A stretch of DNA of 64,000 bases, taken from NCBI RefSeq assembly GCF_002018875.1, contig NZ_MVOL01000019.1, forward strand, positions 44,993 through 108,992. Reading direction: 5' to 3'. Both the position numbers and the translations under genes were made by a program. The stretch comes from Pseudomonas sp. MF4836. GTDB lineage: Bacteria; Pseudomonadota; Gammaproteobacteria; Pseudomonadales; Pseudomonadaceae. Under the pieces are notes generated by a model. The model made no database searches, was not told the origin of the DNA, and saw only the letters and a program-made list of their open reading frames with translations. Within the stretch, counting starts at the first letter, position 1. Every line of letters starts with the position of its first letter. Below are positions 1 to 10,521 of this stretch, in pieces.

Positions 1-101
1 TGTTCGGTCCTTACCTGCTGGTGGTCGAACTCGCCTCGATGCTGCTGCTTGCTGCAGCGGTCACGGCATTCCACCTGGGCCGCAACGAGGCGAAGGAGTA
101 A
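1..101 (+). CDS. nuoJ: NADH-quinone oxidoreductase subunit J, 3' end only
   Basis: Only the last 32 codons are in the window, read in the frame that starts at base 3. The tail runs FGPYLLVVELASMLLLAAAV and ends NEAKE before the TAA at 99-101. This is a membrane helix with the VELASMLLL pattern of the NuoJ C-terminus. NuoJ is a membrane-arm subunit of complex I in the inner membrane. The identification rests on this helix and on the nuoK, nuoL, nuoM, nuoN order directly downstream. The stop codon is 3 bases before the nuoK ATG. Confidence 0.88.
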   Translation, partial: FGPYLLVVELASMLLLAAAVTAFHLGRNEAKE

Positions 102-104
102 CTC

Positions 105-428
105 ATGCCTACTATCTCTATGGGTTCTATCCCGCTGGAACATGGCCTGGCAGTCGCCGGGATCCTGTTCTGCCTGGGCCTGGTCGGCCTGATGGTGCGC
201 CGTAACATTCTCTTCGTGTTGATGAGCCTGGAAATCATGATGAACGCCGCTGCCCTGGCGTTCATCGTGGCCGGTGCCCGTTGGGCGCAGCCGGATGGAC
301 AGATCATGTTCATCCTGGTGATCAGCCTTGCAGCCGCCGAGGCCAGTATTGGCCTGGCAATCCTGCTGCAGCTGTACCGCCGCTTCCATACGCTCGATAT
401 CGACGCTGCCAGTGAGATGCGCGGATGA
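105..428 (+). CDS. nuoK: NADH-quinone oxidoreductase subunit K
   Basis: 107 residues with three hydrophobic helices. The NuoK core is visible: IPLEHGL near the start, VRRNILFVLMSLEIMMNAAALAF with the conserved membrane glutamate of helix 2, and ISLAAAEASIGLAILLQLYRR with that of helix 3. Both glutamates are part of the proton path of the complex I membrane arm. The ATG at 105 has AAGGAG 6 bases upstream; an ATG at 120 would give 102 residues, closer to the family norm of 100-102, so the N-terminus is slightly uncertain. The end overlaps the nuoL start by 4 bases (ATGA), which suggests translational coupling. Confidence 0.97.
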   Translation: MPTISMGSIPLEHGLAVAGILFCLGLVGLMVRRNILFVLMSLEIMMNAAALAFIVAGARWAQPDGQIMFILVISLAAAEASIGLAILLQLYRRFHTLDIDAASEMRG

Positions 429-2278
429 ACCTTATCTTTCTGACTTTCGTATTCCCCCTGATCGGTTTCCTGCTGCTGTCGTTCTCCCGTGGACGCTTCT
501 CGGAAAACCTCGCCGCCCTGATCGGCGTCGGCTCCATTGGCCTCTCGGCCATCGTGGCGGCCTATGTGATCTGGCAATTCAACGTCGCTCCGCCCGAGGC
601 TGGCCACTACACCCTGGTGCTGTGGCAGTGGATGGCGGTGGAAAACTTCACCCCTAACTTCGCCCTGTACATCGACGGCCTGTCGATCACCATGCTGGGC
701 GTTGTGGTCGGTGTTGGCTTTCTGATCCACCTGTTCGCGTCCTGGTACATGCGCGGCGAAGCCGGTTACTCGCGCTTCTTCGCCTACACCAACCTGTTTA
801 TCGCCAGCATGCTGTTCCTGGTCCTGGGCGATAACCTGTTGTTCCTGTACTTCGGCTGGGAAGGCGTGGGCCTGTGCTCCTACCTGTTGATCGGTTTCTA
901 CTACAGCAACCGCAACAACGGTAACGCGGCACTCAAGGCCTTTATCGTCACCCGTATCGGCGACGTGTTCATGGCCATCGGCCTGTTCATCCTGTTCCAA
1001 CAGGTGGGCACGCTGAACATCCAGGAACTGCTGGTGCTGGCACCGCAGAAATTCCAGGCCGGCGACTTCTGGATCACCCTGGCGACCCTGATGCTGCTGG
1101 GCGGCGCTGTCGGTAAATCCGCGCAGCTGCCATTGCAGACCTGGCTGGCGGACGCGATGGCCGGCCCGACCCCGGTATCGGCACTGATCCACGCCGCGAC
1201 CATGGTCACCGCAGGTGTCTACCTGATCGCCCGTACCCACGGCCTGTTCACCCTGGCGCCGGAGATCCTGCACCTGGTGGGCCTGGTCGGCGGCGTGACC
1301 CTGGTCCTGGCCGGCTTTGCCGCGCTGGTACAGACGGACATCAAGCGGATCCTCGCCTACTCGACCATGAGCCAGATCGGCTACATGTTCCTGGCCCTGG
1401 GCGTCGGCGCCTGGGACGGCGCGATCTTCCACTTGATGACCCACGCCTTCTTCAAGGCCCTGCTGTTCCTTGCTTCCGGTGCGGTGATCGTTGCCTGCCA
1501 CCACGAGCAGAACATCTTCAAGATGGGCGGCCTGTGGAAGAAACTGCCGTTGGCCTACGCCAGCTTCATCGTCGGCGGCGCGGCCCTGGCGGCCCTGCCT
1601 CTGGTGACCGCGGGCTTCTACTCCAAGGACGAGATCCTCTGGGAAGCCTTCGCCAGCGGCAACCATGGCCTGCTGTACGCCGGTCTGGTCGGTGCGTTCA
1701 TGACTTCGCTGTATACCTTCCGCCTGATCTTCATCGCGTTCCACGGTGAAGCGAAGACCGAAGCCCACGCCGGTCACGGCATCGCTCACTGGCTGCCACT
1801 GTCGGTGCTGATCGTATTGTCCACCGCCATTGGCGCGATGATCGTTCCGCCGCTGCACGGCGTGCTGCCACAGAGCGTTGGCCATGCCGGCGGCGAAGCC
1901 AAGCACAGCCTGGAAATCGCTTCGGGCGCCATCGCCCTGGCCGGTATCCTGCTGGCAGCCCTGTTGTTCCTTGGCAAGCGTCGCTTTGTGACCGCCATCG
2001 CCAACAGCGGCATCGGGCGTCTGCTCTCGGCCTGGTGGTTCGCCGCCTGGGGCTTCGACTGGATCTACGACAAACTGTTCGTCAAGCCGTATCTGGCCAT
2101 CAGCCACGTACTGCGCAAAGACCCGCTCGACCAGACCATCGGTTTGATCCCGCGTATGGCCAAAGGCGGACACAACGCCCTGAGCCGTACCGAAACCGGT
2201 CAACTGCGTTGGTATGCCGCCTCGATGGCTGCTGGTGCCGTGCTGGTTATCGGCGCCATCGTGCTGGTAGCGGTCTGA
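425..2278 (+). CDS. nuoL: NADH-quinone oxidoreductase subunit L
   Basis: 617 residues, the usual length. This is the distal antiporter-like proton-pumping subunit of complex I, with about 16 membrane helices. Two key charged residues of the family are visible: E146 in GWEGVGLCSYLLIG and K231 in GKSAQLPLQTWLADAM. The C-terminal part (about 520-617) carries the helix that runs along the membrane arm and the distal last helix. It overlaps nuoK by 4 bases, and nuoM follows after a 39-base gap that contains AAGGAATTGA as a ribosome binding site. Confidence 0.98.
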   Translation: MNLIFLTFVFPLIGFLLLSFSRGRFSENLAALIGVGSIGLSAIVAAYVIWQFNVAPPEAGHYTLVLWQWMAVENFTPNFALYIDGLSITMLGVVVGVGFLIHLFASWYMRGEAGYSRFFAYTNLFIASMLFLVLGDNLLFLYFGWEGVGLCSYLLIGFYYSNRNNGNAALKAFIVTRIGDVFMAIGLFILFQQVGTLNIQELLVLAPQKFQAGDFWITLATLMLLGGAVGKSAQLPLQTWLADAMAGPTPVSALIHAATMVTAGVYLIARTHGLFTLAPEILHLVGLVGGVTLVLAGFAALVQTDIKRILAYSTMSQIGYMFLALGVGAWDGAIFHLMTHAFFKALLFLASGAVIVACHHEQNIFKMGGLWKKLPLAYASFIVGGAALAALPLVTAGFYSKDEILWEAFASGNHGLLYAGLVGAFMTSLYTFRLIFIAFHGEAKTEAHAGHGIAHWLPLSVLIVLSTAIGAMIVPPLHGVLPQSVGHAGGEAKHSLEIASGAIALAGILLAALLFLGKRRFVTAIANSGIGRLLSAWWFAAWGFDWIYDKLFVKPYLAISHVLRKDPLDQTIGLIPRMAKGGHNALSRTETGQLRWYAASMAAGAVLVIGAIVLVAV

Positions 2279-2317
2279 CATGAACCTTGCGAACTTGCGA
2301 AAGGAATTGAGCCCGTC

Positions 2318-3850
2318 ATGATTCTGCCTTGGCTAATCCTGATCCCCTTCATCGGCGGCCTGCTGTGCTGGATGGGTGAGCGCTTCGGCGCCACCCTCCC
2401 CCGCTGGATTGCGCTGTTGACCATGACCCTGGAACTCGCTCTCGGCCTCTGGCTGTGGGCCCATGGTGACTATTCATTTGCACCGGCGCCGGGCGCCGAT
2501 CCGACCTGGGCGCTTGAGTTCAAGCACATCTGGATCCAGCGCTTCGGCATCAGCGTGCACCTGGCGCTGGACGGCCTGTCGCTGCTGATGATCCTGCTGA
2601 CCGGCCTGCTGGGTATCCTCTCGGTACTCTGCTCCTGGAAAGAGATTCAGCGTCACGTGGGTTTCTTCCACCTGAACCTGATGTGGATCCTGGGCGGCGT
2701 GGTCGGCGTGTTCCTCGCCCTCGACCTGTTCATGTTCTTCTTCTTCTGGGAAATGATGCTGGTGCCGATGTACTTCCTCATCGCGCTCTGGGGTCACAGT
2801 TCTTCGGACGGCAAAAAGACCCGTATTTATGCGGCGACCAAGTTCTTCATCTTCACCCAGGCCTCCGGCCTGATCATGTTGGTGGCGATCCTCGGTCTGG
2901 TCCTGGTCAACTTCAACAACACCGGCGTGATTACCTTCAACTACGCCGACCTGTTGAAAACCAAGATGTCGTTGACCACCGAGTACATCCTGATGCTCGG
3001 TTTCTTCATCGCTTTCGCGGTGAAGCTGCCGGTGGTGCCGTTCCACTCCTGGCTGCCTGATGCTCACGCCCAGGCGCCAACCGCCGGTTCCGTGGACCTG
3101 GCGGGCATCCTGCTGAAGACCGCTGCCTATGGTCTGCTGCGCTTTGCCCTGCCGCTGTTCCCGAACGCCTCGGCCGAGTTCGCTCCCATCGCCATGACCC
3201 TGGGTCTGATCGGGATTTTCTACGGTGCATTCCTGGCCTTCGCCCAGACCGACATCAAGCGTTTGATCGCCTTCTCCAGCGTTTCGCACATGGGCTTCGT
3301 GCTGATCGGGATCTACTCCGGCAGCCAGCTCGCCCTGCAAGGCGCAGTGATCCAGATGCTGGCCCACGGTGTTTCGGCAGCCGCGCTGTTTATCCTCAGC
3401 GGCCAGTTGTACGAGCGCACTCACACCCGCGACATGCGTGAAATGGGTGGCCTGTGGTCGAAGATCGCCTACCTGCCGGCCGTCAGCCTGTTCTTTGCCG
3501 CCGCTTCCCTGGGCTTGCCGGGCACTGGCAACTTCGTCGGCGAGTTCCTGATCCTGATCGGCACCTTTGTCGCCGCGCCATGGATCACGGCGATTGCCAC
3601 CTCGGGCCTGGTGTTCGGTTCGGTCTACTCGCTGATCATGATCCACCGCGCCTACTTCGGCCCGTCCAAGTCGGACGCGGTCCTGCATGGCATGGATGCT
3701 CGCGAACTGATCATGGTGCTCGGCCTTGCGGTGTTGCTGATCTACATCGGCGTCTACCCGCAACCGTTCCTCGATACCTCTGCCGCCACGATGCATGGCG
3801 TGCAGCAATGGCTCGGTACCGCCTTCACTCAACTCGCTTCGGCACGGTAA
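2318..3850 (+). CDS. nuoM: NADH-quinone oxidoreductase subunit M
   Basis: 510 residues, about 14 membrane helices, the middle antiporter-like subunit of complex I. The conserved membrane charges are present: E145 in FFFWEMMLVPMYFLIALWG and K236 in FAVKLPVVPFHSWLPDAH. The signature FAQTDIKRLIAFSSVSHMGFVLIG lies near residue 310. It sits between nuoL and nuoN in the canonical nuo order, 7 bases before the nuoN start. Confidence 0.98.
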   Translation: MILPWLILIPFIGGLLCWMGERFGATLPRWIALLTMTLELALGLWLWAHGDYSFAPAPGADPTWALEFKHIWIQRFGISVHLALDGLSLLMILLTGLLGILSVLCSWKEIQRHVGFFHLNLMWILGGVVGVFLALDLFMFFFFWEMMLVPMYFLIALWGHSSSDGKKTRIYAATKFFIFTQASGLIMLVAILGLVLVNFNNTGVITFNYADLLKTKMSLTTEYILMLGFFIAFAVKLPVVPFHSWLPDAHAQAPTAGSVDLAGILLKTAAYGLLRFALPLFPNASAEFAPIAMTLGLIGIFYGAFLAFAQTDIKRLIAFSSVSHMGFVLIGIYSGSQLALQGAVIQMLAHGVSAAALFILSGQLYERTHTRDMREMGGLWSKIAYLPAVSLFFAAASLGLPGTGNFVGEFLILIGTFVAAPWITAIATSGLVFGSVYSLIMIHRAYFGPSKSDAVLHGMDARELIMVLGLAVLLIYIGVYPQPFLDTSAATMHGVQQWLGTAFTQLASAR

Positions 3851-3857
3851 GAGCGCT

Positions 3858-5321
3858 ATGGAATTCACGATTCAACACTTTATCGCGCTAGCGCCGTTGT
3901 TGATCACCAGCGCCACGATCATCGTGGTGATGCTGGCGATCGCATGGCGCCGCAACCACTCGCAGACCTTCCTGATCTCCGTGGCCGGTCTGAACCTGGC
4001 CTTGCTGTCGATCCTCCCAGCCTTGAAAGTCGCGCCACTGGCCGTGACCCCACTGCTGCAGATCGACTCGTTCGCCTGCCTGTACATGGCGTTGATCCTG
4101 GTCACCACCCTGGCCTGTGTCACCCTCGCTCACGCCTACCTCGGCGATGGCGGTACCGGTTACCCGGGCAACCGTGAAGAGCTGTACCTGCTGATCCTGA
4201 TGGCCGCCGCCGGTGGCCTGGTCCTGGTCAGCGCGCAGCACCTGGCTGGCTTGTTCATTGGCCTGGAACTGCTGTCGGTACCGGTCTACGGCCTGGTGGC
4301 CTATGCCTTCTTCAACAAGCGTTCCCTGGAAGCCGGCATCAAGTACATGGTGCTGTCGGCCGCCGGTTCCGCGTTCCTGCTGTTCGGCATGGCCATGCTC
4401 TACGCCGATGCCGGCAGCCTGAGCTTCGTCGGGATCGGCCAGGCCATCGCGGCCACCGGCCTGCCAAGTTCCCTGGCTCAGTTGGGCCTGGGCATGATGC
4501 TGATCGGCCTGGCGTTCAAACTGTCGCTGGTGCCGTTCCACCTCTGGACCCCGGACGTCTACGAAGGTGCTCCGGCACCGGTGGCGGCGTTCCTGGCCAC
4601 CGCTTCCAAGGTGGCGGTGTTCGCAGTGATGGTGCGTCTGTTCCAGATCTCGCCAGCGGCCAGCAGCGGCGTGCTGAGCACCGTGCTCAGCGTGATCGCC
4701 GTGGCGTCGATCCTGTTCGGTAACCTGCTGGCACTGACCCAGAGCAACCTCAAGCGTCTGCTGGGTTACTCGTCCATCGCCCACTTCGGTTACCTGCTGA
4801 TCGCCCTGGTGGCGAGCAAGGGCCTGGCCCTGGAAGCCATCGGCGTGTACCTGGTCACCTACGTCATCACCAGCCTCGGTGCATTCGGCGTGATCACCCT
4901 GATGTCCTCGCCTTACAAAGGCCGCGACGCAGACGCCCTGTACGAATACCGCGGCCTGTTCTGGCGCCGTCCGTACCTGACCGCCGTACTGACCGTGATG
5001 ATGCTGTCCCTGGCCGGTATCCCGCTCACCGCAGGCTTTATCGGCAAGTTCTACATCATTGCCACCGGTGTCGAGTCGCACCAGTGGTGGCTGGTGGGTT
5101 CCCTGGTACTGGGCAGCGCCATCGGCGTCTTCTACTACCTGCGCGTGATGGTCACCCTGTACCTGATCGAGCCGAACCTGCGTCGCCACGATGCGCAATT
5201 GCACTGGGAGCAAAAGGCAGGCGGCGTGATGCTGCTGGCCATCGCCCTCCTGGCGTTCTTCCTCGGCGTCTACCCGCAACCGCTGCTGACCCTGGTCCAG
5301 CAGGCAGGCCTCGCGGGCTGA
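3858..5321 (+). CDS. nuoN: NADH-quinone oxidoreductase subunit N
   Basis: 487 residues, third antiporter-like subunit of complex I, about 14 helices. The start is taken as the ATG at 3858 (MEFTIQHFIALAPLL), which matches family length; an in-frame ATG at 3795 lies inside nuoM and has no support. E137 in GLFIGLELLSVPVYGL and K221 in LAFKLSLVPFHLWTPDVYEGAP are the conserved membrane charges. It is the last gene of the nuo operon and is followed within 30 bases by a strong hairpin. Confidence 0.98.
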   Translation: MEFTIQHFIALAPLLITSATIIVVMLAIAWRRNHSQTFLISVAGLNLALLSILPALKVAPLAVTPLLQIDSFACLYMALILVTTLACVTLAHAYLGDGGTGYPGNREELYLLILMAAAGGLVLVSAQHLAGLFIGLELLSVPVYGLVAYAFFNKRSLEAGIKYMVLSAAGSAFLLFGMAMLYADAGSLSFVGIGQAIAATGLPSSLAQLGLGMMLIGLAFKLSLVPFHLWTPDVYEGAPAPVAAFLATASKVAVFAVMVRLFQISPAASSGVLSTVLSVIAVASILFGNLLALTQSNLKRLLGYSSIAHFGYLLIALVASKGLALEAIGVYLVTYVITSLGAFGVITLMSSPYKGRDADALYEYRGLFWRRPYLTAVLTVMMLSLAGIPLTAGFIGKFYIIATGVESHQWWLVGSLVLGSAIGVFYYLRVMVTLYLIEPNLRRHDAQLHWEQKAGGVMLLAIALLAFFLGVYPQPLLTLVQQAGLAG

Positions 5322-5347
5322 TCGCTCAAGGGCGAACTGCAGTACAA

Positions 5348-5375
5348 CAGAACGGCGCCTTCGGGCGCCATTCTG
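5348..5375 (+). terminator. Terminator hairpin after nuoN
   Basis: Stem GGCGCC (5354-5359), loop TTCG, stem GGCGCC (5364-5369), extended by CAGAA/TTCTG across one C-A mismatch. The stable UUCG tetraloop and the place 26 bases after the nuoN stop make it the probable end of the nuo transcript. There is no good T-run after it. Confidence 0.75.
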
Positions 5376-5637
5376 CATTGAGACCCTGCCCTTCTTACCC
5401 GGCATTTACAGAAAAGCCCTTCAACCTTTGCCAACCTGCCTGACAGCCCATATCAGGCCCAGGCAGTAAGGTTGAGCCACAGGCTAATAAACCGAGTGGG
5501 GGTGGTTGATGAAACGGCAAAGATTCTCCGAGCGGCTGGAAGGCCTCGACGCCCCGGCTGATGAACATCAAGGCGGCAAAGGCCAGCCCGGCAGTGCCAA
5601 GCCATGGGGCACGACAGGCAAACGCCACACAGAAAAA
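5376..5637. other. Intergenic stretch with no supported gene
   Basis: About 260 bases between the ends of two convergent operons. A 90-codon open frame on the minus strand (5395-5667) and a 66-codon frame on the plus strand were examined; neither has a convincing ribosome binding site or recognisable domain, and the minus frame runs through the terminator at 5638-5655. I see no RNA gene or repeat here. Confidence 0.5.
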
Positions 5638-5655
5638 CGGCACCCGAAGGTGCCG
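5638..5655 (-). terminator. Rho-independent terminator of the ABC importer operon
   Basis: On the minus strand CGGCACC, loop TTCG, GGTGCCG is followed directly by five T residues (A-run at 5633-5637 on the plus strand). It lies 23 bases beyond the stop codon of the substrate-binding protein gene. Confidence 0.88.
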
Positions 5656-5677
5656 CCCCTGTCGCAATCGGTAGCTG

Positions 5678-7420
5678 TTACTTGCGCGCCGCCTCCCACG
5701 ACTTGATCAGCTCGTTGTAGCTCACGGTCTCGCCCTTGGGCTTTTCGTTTGCCAGTTTCGGTTTTGGCGCGCCGGGTTGATCGAACCAGTATTGCGCGTC
5801 GCGCTCAGGGTTCATTTTCGGCCCGCACACCGGCTGAACTTTCGAGCGCTCAAGCCGGGTCATGATCGCGTCCTGGTCCTTGGCCAGGCCATCGAGGGCT
5901 TGTTGCGGGGTTTTCTCGCCGCTGGCGGCTTCCGAAATATGGCTCCACCACAACTGCGCCAGGCGAGGGTAGTCCGGCACGTTGGTCCCGGTCGGGGTCC
6001 ATTGCACCCGGGCCGGGCTGCGATAGAACTCCACCAGGCCACCGAGCTTCGGCGCCAGGTCGGTCATGGCTTGGGAGTTGATGTCCGATTCGCGGATCGG
6101 CGTCAGGCCGACGATGGTTTTCTTCAGCGACACGGTTTTCGAGGTCACGAACTGTGCATAGAGCCAGGCCGCGAGTTTCTGTTTCTCGGGGGTGGACTTC
6201 ATGAAGGTCCAGGAGCCCACGTCCTGATAACCCAGCTTCATGCCCTCTTCCCAGTAGGGCCCGCGCGGTGAAGGTGCCATGCGCCATTTCGGCGTGCCGT
6301 CGGCGTTCATCACCGCCAGACCCGGCTTGGTCATGTCGGCGGTGAAAGCGGTGTACCAGAAGATCTGCTGGGCGATATTGCCCTGGGACGGCACCGGCCC
6401 GGATTCGGAGAACGTCATGCCGGCCGCTTCCGGTGGTGCGTAGGCCTTGAGCCAGTCGACGTACTTCTGCGTGGCGAACACCGCCGCCGGGCCGTTGGTG
6501 TCGCCGCCACGGGTCACGCTGGAGCCCACCGGGTGGCAGTCCTCGACGCGAATCCCCCACTCGTCCACCGGCAAGCCGTTGGGCAGGCCCTTGTCGCCGC
6601 CACCGGCCATGGAGAACCAGGCATCGGTGAAGCGCCAGCCCAGGGATGGGTCCTTCTTGCCGTAGTCCATGTGGCCGTAAACCCGCTTGCCGTCGATCTC
6701 CTTAACGTCCTCGGTGAAGAACTTAGCGATGTCTTCATAAGCCGACCAGTTGACCGGCACCCCCAGCTCGTAGCCGTATTTCTCCTTGAACTTGGCTTTC
6801 AGGTCGGCGCGCTCGAACCAGTCGGCGCGGAACCAGTAGAGGTTGGCGAACTGCTGGTCCGGCAGTTGGTAGATTTTGCCGTCTGGCGCGGTGGTAAAGG
6901 AGATGCCGATAAAGTCCTTGATATCCAGGGTCGGCGAGGTGAAGTTCTTGCCTTCATTGGCCATCAGGTCGGTGATGGATTCGGTCTTGCCATAGCGAAA
7001 GTGCGTGCCGATCAGGTCCGAATCGTTAACCCAGCCATCGTAGATATTTTTGTCGGACTGCATCTGGGTCTGGAGTTTTTCCACCACATCGCCTTCTTGC
7101 AGCAAATCGTGGGTCAACTTGATCCCGGTGATTTCGCTGAAGGCCTTGGCCAGCACCTTGGACTCGTACTCGTGGGTGGTCAGGGTTTCCGAGACCACGT
7201 TGATTTTCATGCCACGAAACGGCTCGGCGGCCTTGATGAACCACTTCAGCTCTTCCAGCTGCTGGGCTTCGCTCAAGGTGGATGGCTTGAATTCGCTGCC
7301 TATCCATTTCTTCGCCGCGTCTTCATAGGCGTCGGCCCAGGCCGTAGCGCTCAACCCGCTGAGAGCCAGCATGGCTGCCAATGAAACGCTATGTCGCAGC
7401 TTATTGTTTTTGTCGAACAT
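5678..7420 (-). CDS. ABC importer periplasmic substrate-binding protein (GlpV-type, probably glycerol)
   Basis: 580 residues. The start is MFDKNNKLRHS at 7420, with GGAGGT 8 bases upstream, rather than the ATG 45 bases earlier. A Sec signal peptide (SVSLAAMLALSGLSATAWA) ends near residue 30. The rest is a large family-1-type solute-binding fold: KINVVSETLTTHEYESKVLAKAFSEIT, GKIYQLPDQQFANLYWFRADWF, and a tryptophan-rich C-terminal half. Length and the operon (two ATPases, two permeases, a DUF2160 protein) match the glycerol transporter GlpSTPQUV described in Rhizobium. It is the last gene, about 50 bases after the DUF2160 gene, and ends at a strong terminator. Glycerol as substrate is inferred from operon similarity; another polyol is possible. 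Confidence 0.85.
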   Translation of the reverse strand: MFDKNNKLRHSVSLAAMLALSGLSATAWADAYEDAAKKWIGSEFKPSTLSEAQQLEELKWFIKAAEPFRGMKINVVSETLTTHEYESKVLAKAFSEITGIKLTHDLLQEGDVVEKLQTQMQSDKNIYDGWVNDSDLIGTHFRYGKTESITDLMANEGKNFTSPTLDIKDFIGISFTTAPDGKIYQLPDQQFANLYWFRADWFERADLKAKFKEKYGYELGVPVNWSAYEDIAKFFTEDVKEIDGKRVYGHMDYGKKDPSLGWRFTDAWFSMAGGGDKGLPNGLPVDEWGIRVEDCHPVGSSVTRGGDTNGPAAVFATQKYVDWLKAYAPPEAAGMTFSESGPVPSQGNIAQQIFWYTAFTADMTKPGLAVMNADGTPKWRMAPSPRGPYWEEGMKLGYQDVGSWTFMKSTPEKQKLAAWLYAQFVTSKTVSLKKTIVGLTPIRESDINSQAMTDLAPKLGGLVEFYRSPARVQWTPTGTNVPDYPRLAQLWWSHISEAASGEKTPQQALDGLAKDQDAIMTRLERSKVQPVCGPKMNPERDAQYWFDQPGAPKPKLANEKPKGETVSYNELIKSWEAARK

Positions 7421-7469
7421 AGAGACCTCCTGGTTAAATTTCGGAGCGGGGTCGCCGAACACCACACAG

Positions 7470-7745
7470 CTAACCCCAACGCATCACAGCCAACAGCCAC
7501 ACCAGGGACAGCGCGGACGCCACCCAAATGCTCCAGTCGGTCAGGCCAATCACCATCAGGTGCAGGTAGGCACTGCCGAGAAGACCGATAAACAGCCGAT
7601 CGCCACGGGTGGTGGCAATCGGTAACAAGCCCCGTCGCGGGATGCTGGGCGAGCGCAACTCCCAGGTGGTCATGCCGGTCAGGATCAAGGCGACCGCGAC
7701 AAAGAACGCCGCCGTGGGCGTGGTCCAGGCCATCCATTCCATCAT
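7470..7745 (-). CDS. Small DUF2160 membrane protein of the importer (GlpU-type)
   Basis: 91 residues (90 if the second ATG is used: MMEWMAWTTPTAAFF). GAGGA lies a few bases upstream. Three hydrophobic segments are visible: AAFFVAVALILTGMTTWEL, LFIGLLGSAYLHLMVIGL and SIWVASALSLVWLLAVM. The sequence TTRGDRLFIGLLGSAYLHL fits the DUF2160 family, which occurs almost only inside this kind of ABC operon. Its role is unknown; an accessory membrane subunit of the permease is the simplest guess. It starts about 8 bases after the second permease ends. Confidence 0.85.
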   Translation of the reverse strand: MMEWMAWTTPTAAFFVAVALILTGMTTWELRSPSIPRRGLLPIATTRGDRLFIGLLGSAYLHLMVIGLTDWSIWVASALSLVWLLAVMRWG

Positions 7746-7752
7746 CAGTTCC

Positions 7753-8547
<795 letters not shown>

Positions 8548-8561
8548 GGGAGTACCAGGCC

Positions 8562-9428
8562 TCAACGGTTGGCGTCGGAGTGGGTCATGGCGGTGTAGAA
8601 CAGCCAGGACACCAACAGGATGATGAGGAAGTACACCAGCGAGAACGCTGCCGCCGGGCCAAGGTCGAATTGGCCCACAGCCATTTGGGTCAGGGTCTGA
8701 CTGAGGAAGGTGGTGGCATTCCCCGGACCGCCGCCGGTGAGCACGAACGGCTCGGTGTAGATCATGAAGCTGTCCATAAAGCGCAGCATCACCGCGATCA
8801 ACAGCACACTCTTGAGCTTGGGCAGTTGGATATGTCGGAATACCGCCCAGCTCGAGGCCCGATCGATCCGTGCCGCCTGGTAGTACACATCCGGGATCGC
8901 CCGTAGTCCCGAATAACACAGCAGCGCCACCAGGGAGGTCCAGTGCCAGACGTCCATCACCAGCACCGTGACCCAGGCGTCCATGGTGTTGGCCGCGTAG
9001 TTGTAGCTGATGCCCATGGCATTGAGGCTCGAACCCAGCAGGCCGATATCGGCGCGGCCAAAGATCTGCCAGATGGTGCCCACCACGTTCCACGGGATCA
9101 GCAGCGGGATCGCCAGGATAATCAGCACCAGCGACGACCAGCGGCCCTTGGTCGGCATGGTCAGGGCGATGCCGATACCGAGGGGGATTTCGATCAGCAG
9201 CACACACGCCGAATAGATGAACTGGCGCAGCAGCGAGTCATGCAGCCGCGGGTCGAGCAGCACCTGGCGGTACCAATCGGCACCGACAAAATAACGGCTC
9301 GACTGATCGAAGATGTCCTGCACCGAATAGTTGACCACGGTCATCATCGGGATCACTGCACTGAAGGCCACCAGCAGGAACACCGGCAGCACCAGCCACC
9401 AGGCCTTGTTGTTCTGCACCTTGTTCAT
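8562..9428 (-). CDS. ABC importer permease, first (GlpP-type)
   Basis: 288 residues, MalF-like sugar permease family. The start MNKVQNNKAWWLVLPVFLLV at 9428 has GGAGGTGCTGCC just upstream and overlaps the stop of the ATPase gene by 4 bases. Six hydrophobic segments; the EAA loop is IPDVYYQAARIDRASSWAVFRHIQLPKLK (about 195-225). The protein pairs with the second permease to form the membrane channel. Confidence 0.9.
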   Translation of the reverse strand: MNKVQNNKAWWLVLPVFLLVAFSAVIPMMTVVNYSVQDIFDQSSRYFVGADWYRQVLLDPRLHDSLLRQFIYSACVLLIEIPLGIGIALTMPTKGRWSSLVLIILAIPLLIPWNVVGTIWQIFGRADIGLLGSSLNAMGISYNYAANTMDAWVTVLVMDVWHWTSLVALLCYSGLRAIPDVYYQAARIDRASSWAVFRHIQLPKLKSVLLIAVMLRFMDSFMIYTEPFVLTGGGPGNATTFLSQTLTQMAVGQFDLGPAAAFSLVYFLIILLVSWLFYTAMTHSDANR

Positions 9429-10521
9429 GGCAGCACCTCCAACAGGTAATCGTCGGCATAGACCATCAGCCACTGCGCCGGAAAACTGATGTACGCAGTG
9501 CCCTGAGGCACGGGCTTGTCTTCGGCCAGGCGCACCTTGAGCGGCTGGCCATCGAGCTTGAGGGTCATGATCTTGTAGGTGCCGAGGTCTTCGACATGTA
9601 CGACAGCGGCCTGCAACGCGTCATCAAACGGCTCGTCCCACACATGGACGAATTCCGGGCGGATGCCGATCTTGAGGGTGGTCCATTGCGACTCGGCGAT
9701 GCGTTGCTGCTGGGCCTCGGACAGCGCCAGGTGAGTGCTGGCGAAACCGACGCCCCCAGGTTGCGGCTGGACCTGGATCAGGTTCATCCCGGGGCTGCCA
9801 ATGAAGTAACCGACAAACGTATGGCTGGGTCGCTCGAACAACTCCCGGGGCGTGCCGAATTGCACGATCTGCCCGCCGTACATCACGGCGATCTTGTCGG
9901 CGAAGGTCGAGGCTTCAAGTTGGTCGTGGGTCACGTAGACCATGGTGATGTTGAATTGCTCGTGGATCTGCTTGAGCTTGCGCCGCAGTTTCCACTTCAA
10001 GTGCGGGTCGATCACCGTCAGCGGCTCATCGAACAGGATCGCCGATACGTCATCGCGCACCAGGCCACGGCCCATGGAGACCTTCTGCTTCTCGTCGGCA
10101 GTGAGGTTGCGCGCCTTTTTATCCAGCAGGGCCTGCAGATCCAGGACTTCGGCGATCTCCTGGACCTTGCTGTGGATCCTGGCCTCGGCCACGCCCTGGT
10201 TACGCAGGGGGAAGGCCAGGTTGTCGAACACCGTCATGGTGTCGTAGACCACCGGAAACTGGAAAACCTGGGCGATGTTGCGTTTTTCCGGGGTCAGCTG
10301 ATTGACCACCTTGGCATCGAACAGCACCTGGCCCTCGGACGGGCTGAGCAACCCGGAAATGATATTGAGCAAGGTCGACTTGCCGCAGCCGGACGGCCCC
10401 AGCAAGGCATAGGCCCCGCCCTGCTCCCAGACATGGTTCATCTCGCGGATCGCGTAGTCTTCAGGCCCGGCCGGGGTCCGGCTGTAGCTGTGGGCAAGGT
10501 TGTGCAAGCGGATCTCGGCCA

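Noticed and set aside
11..2281. 756-codon open frame opposite nuoK and nuoL
   Set aside because: Frame is open only because of the strong third-position GC bias of the nuo genes; composition is low-complexity (Gln, His, Gly, Asp), no domain, and the plus-strand genes are certain.
5395..5667. 90-codon minus-strand frame after nuoN
   Set aside because: It runs through the clear terminator at 5638-5655, has no ribosome binding site and no recognised family. A small membrane protein cannot be fully excluded.
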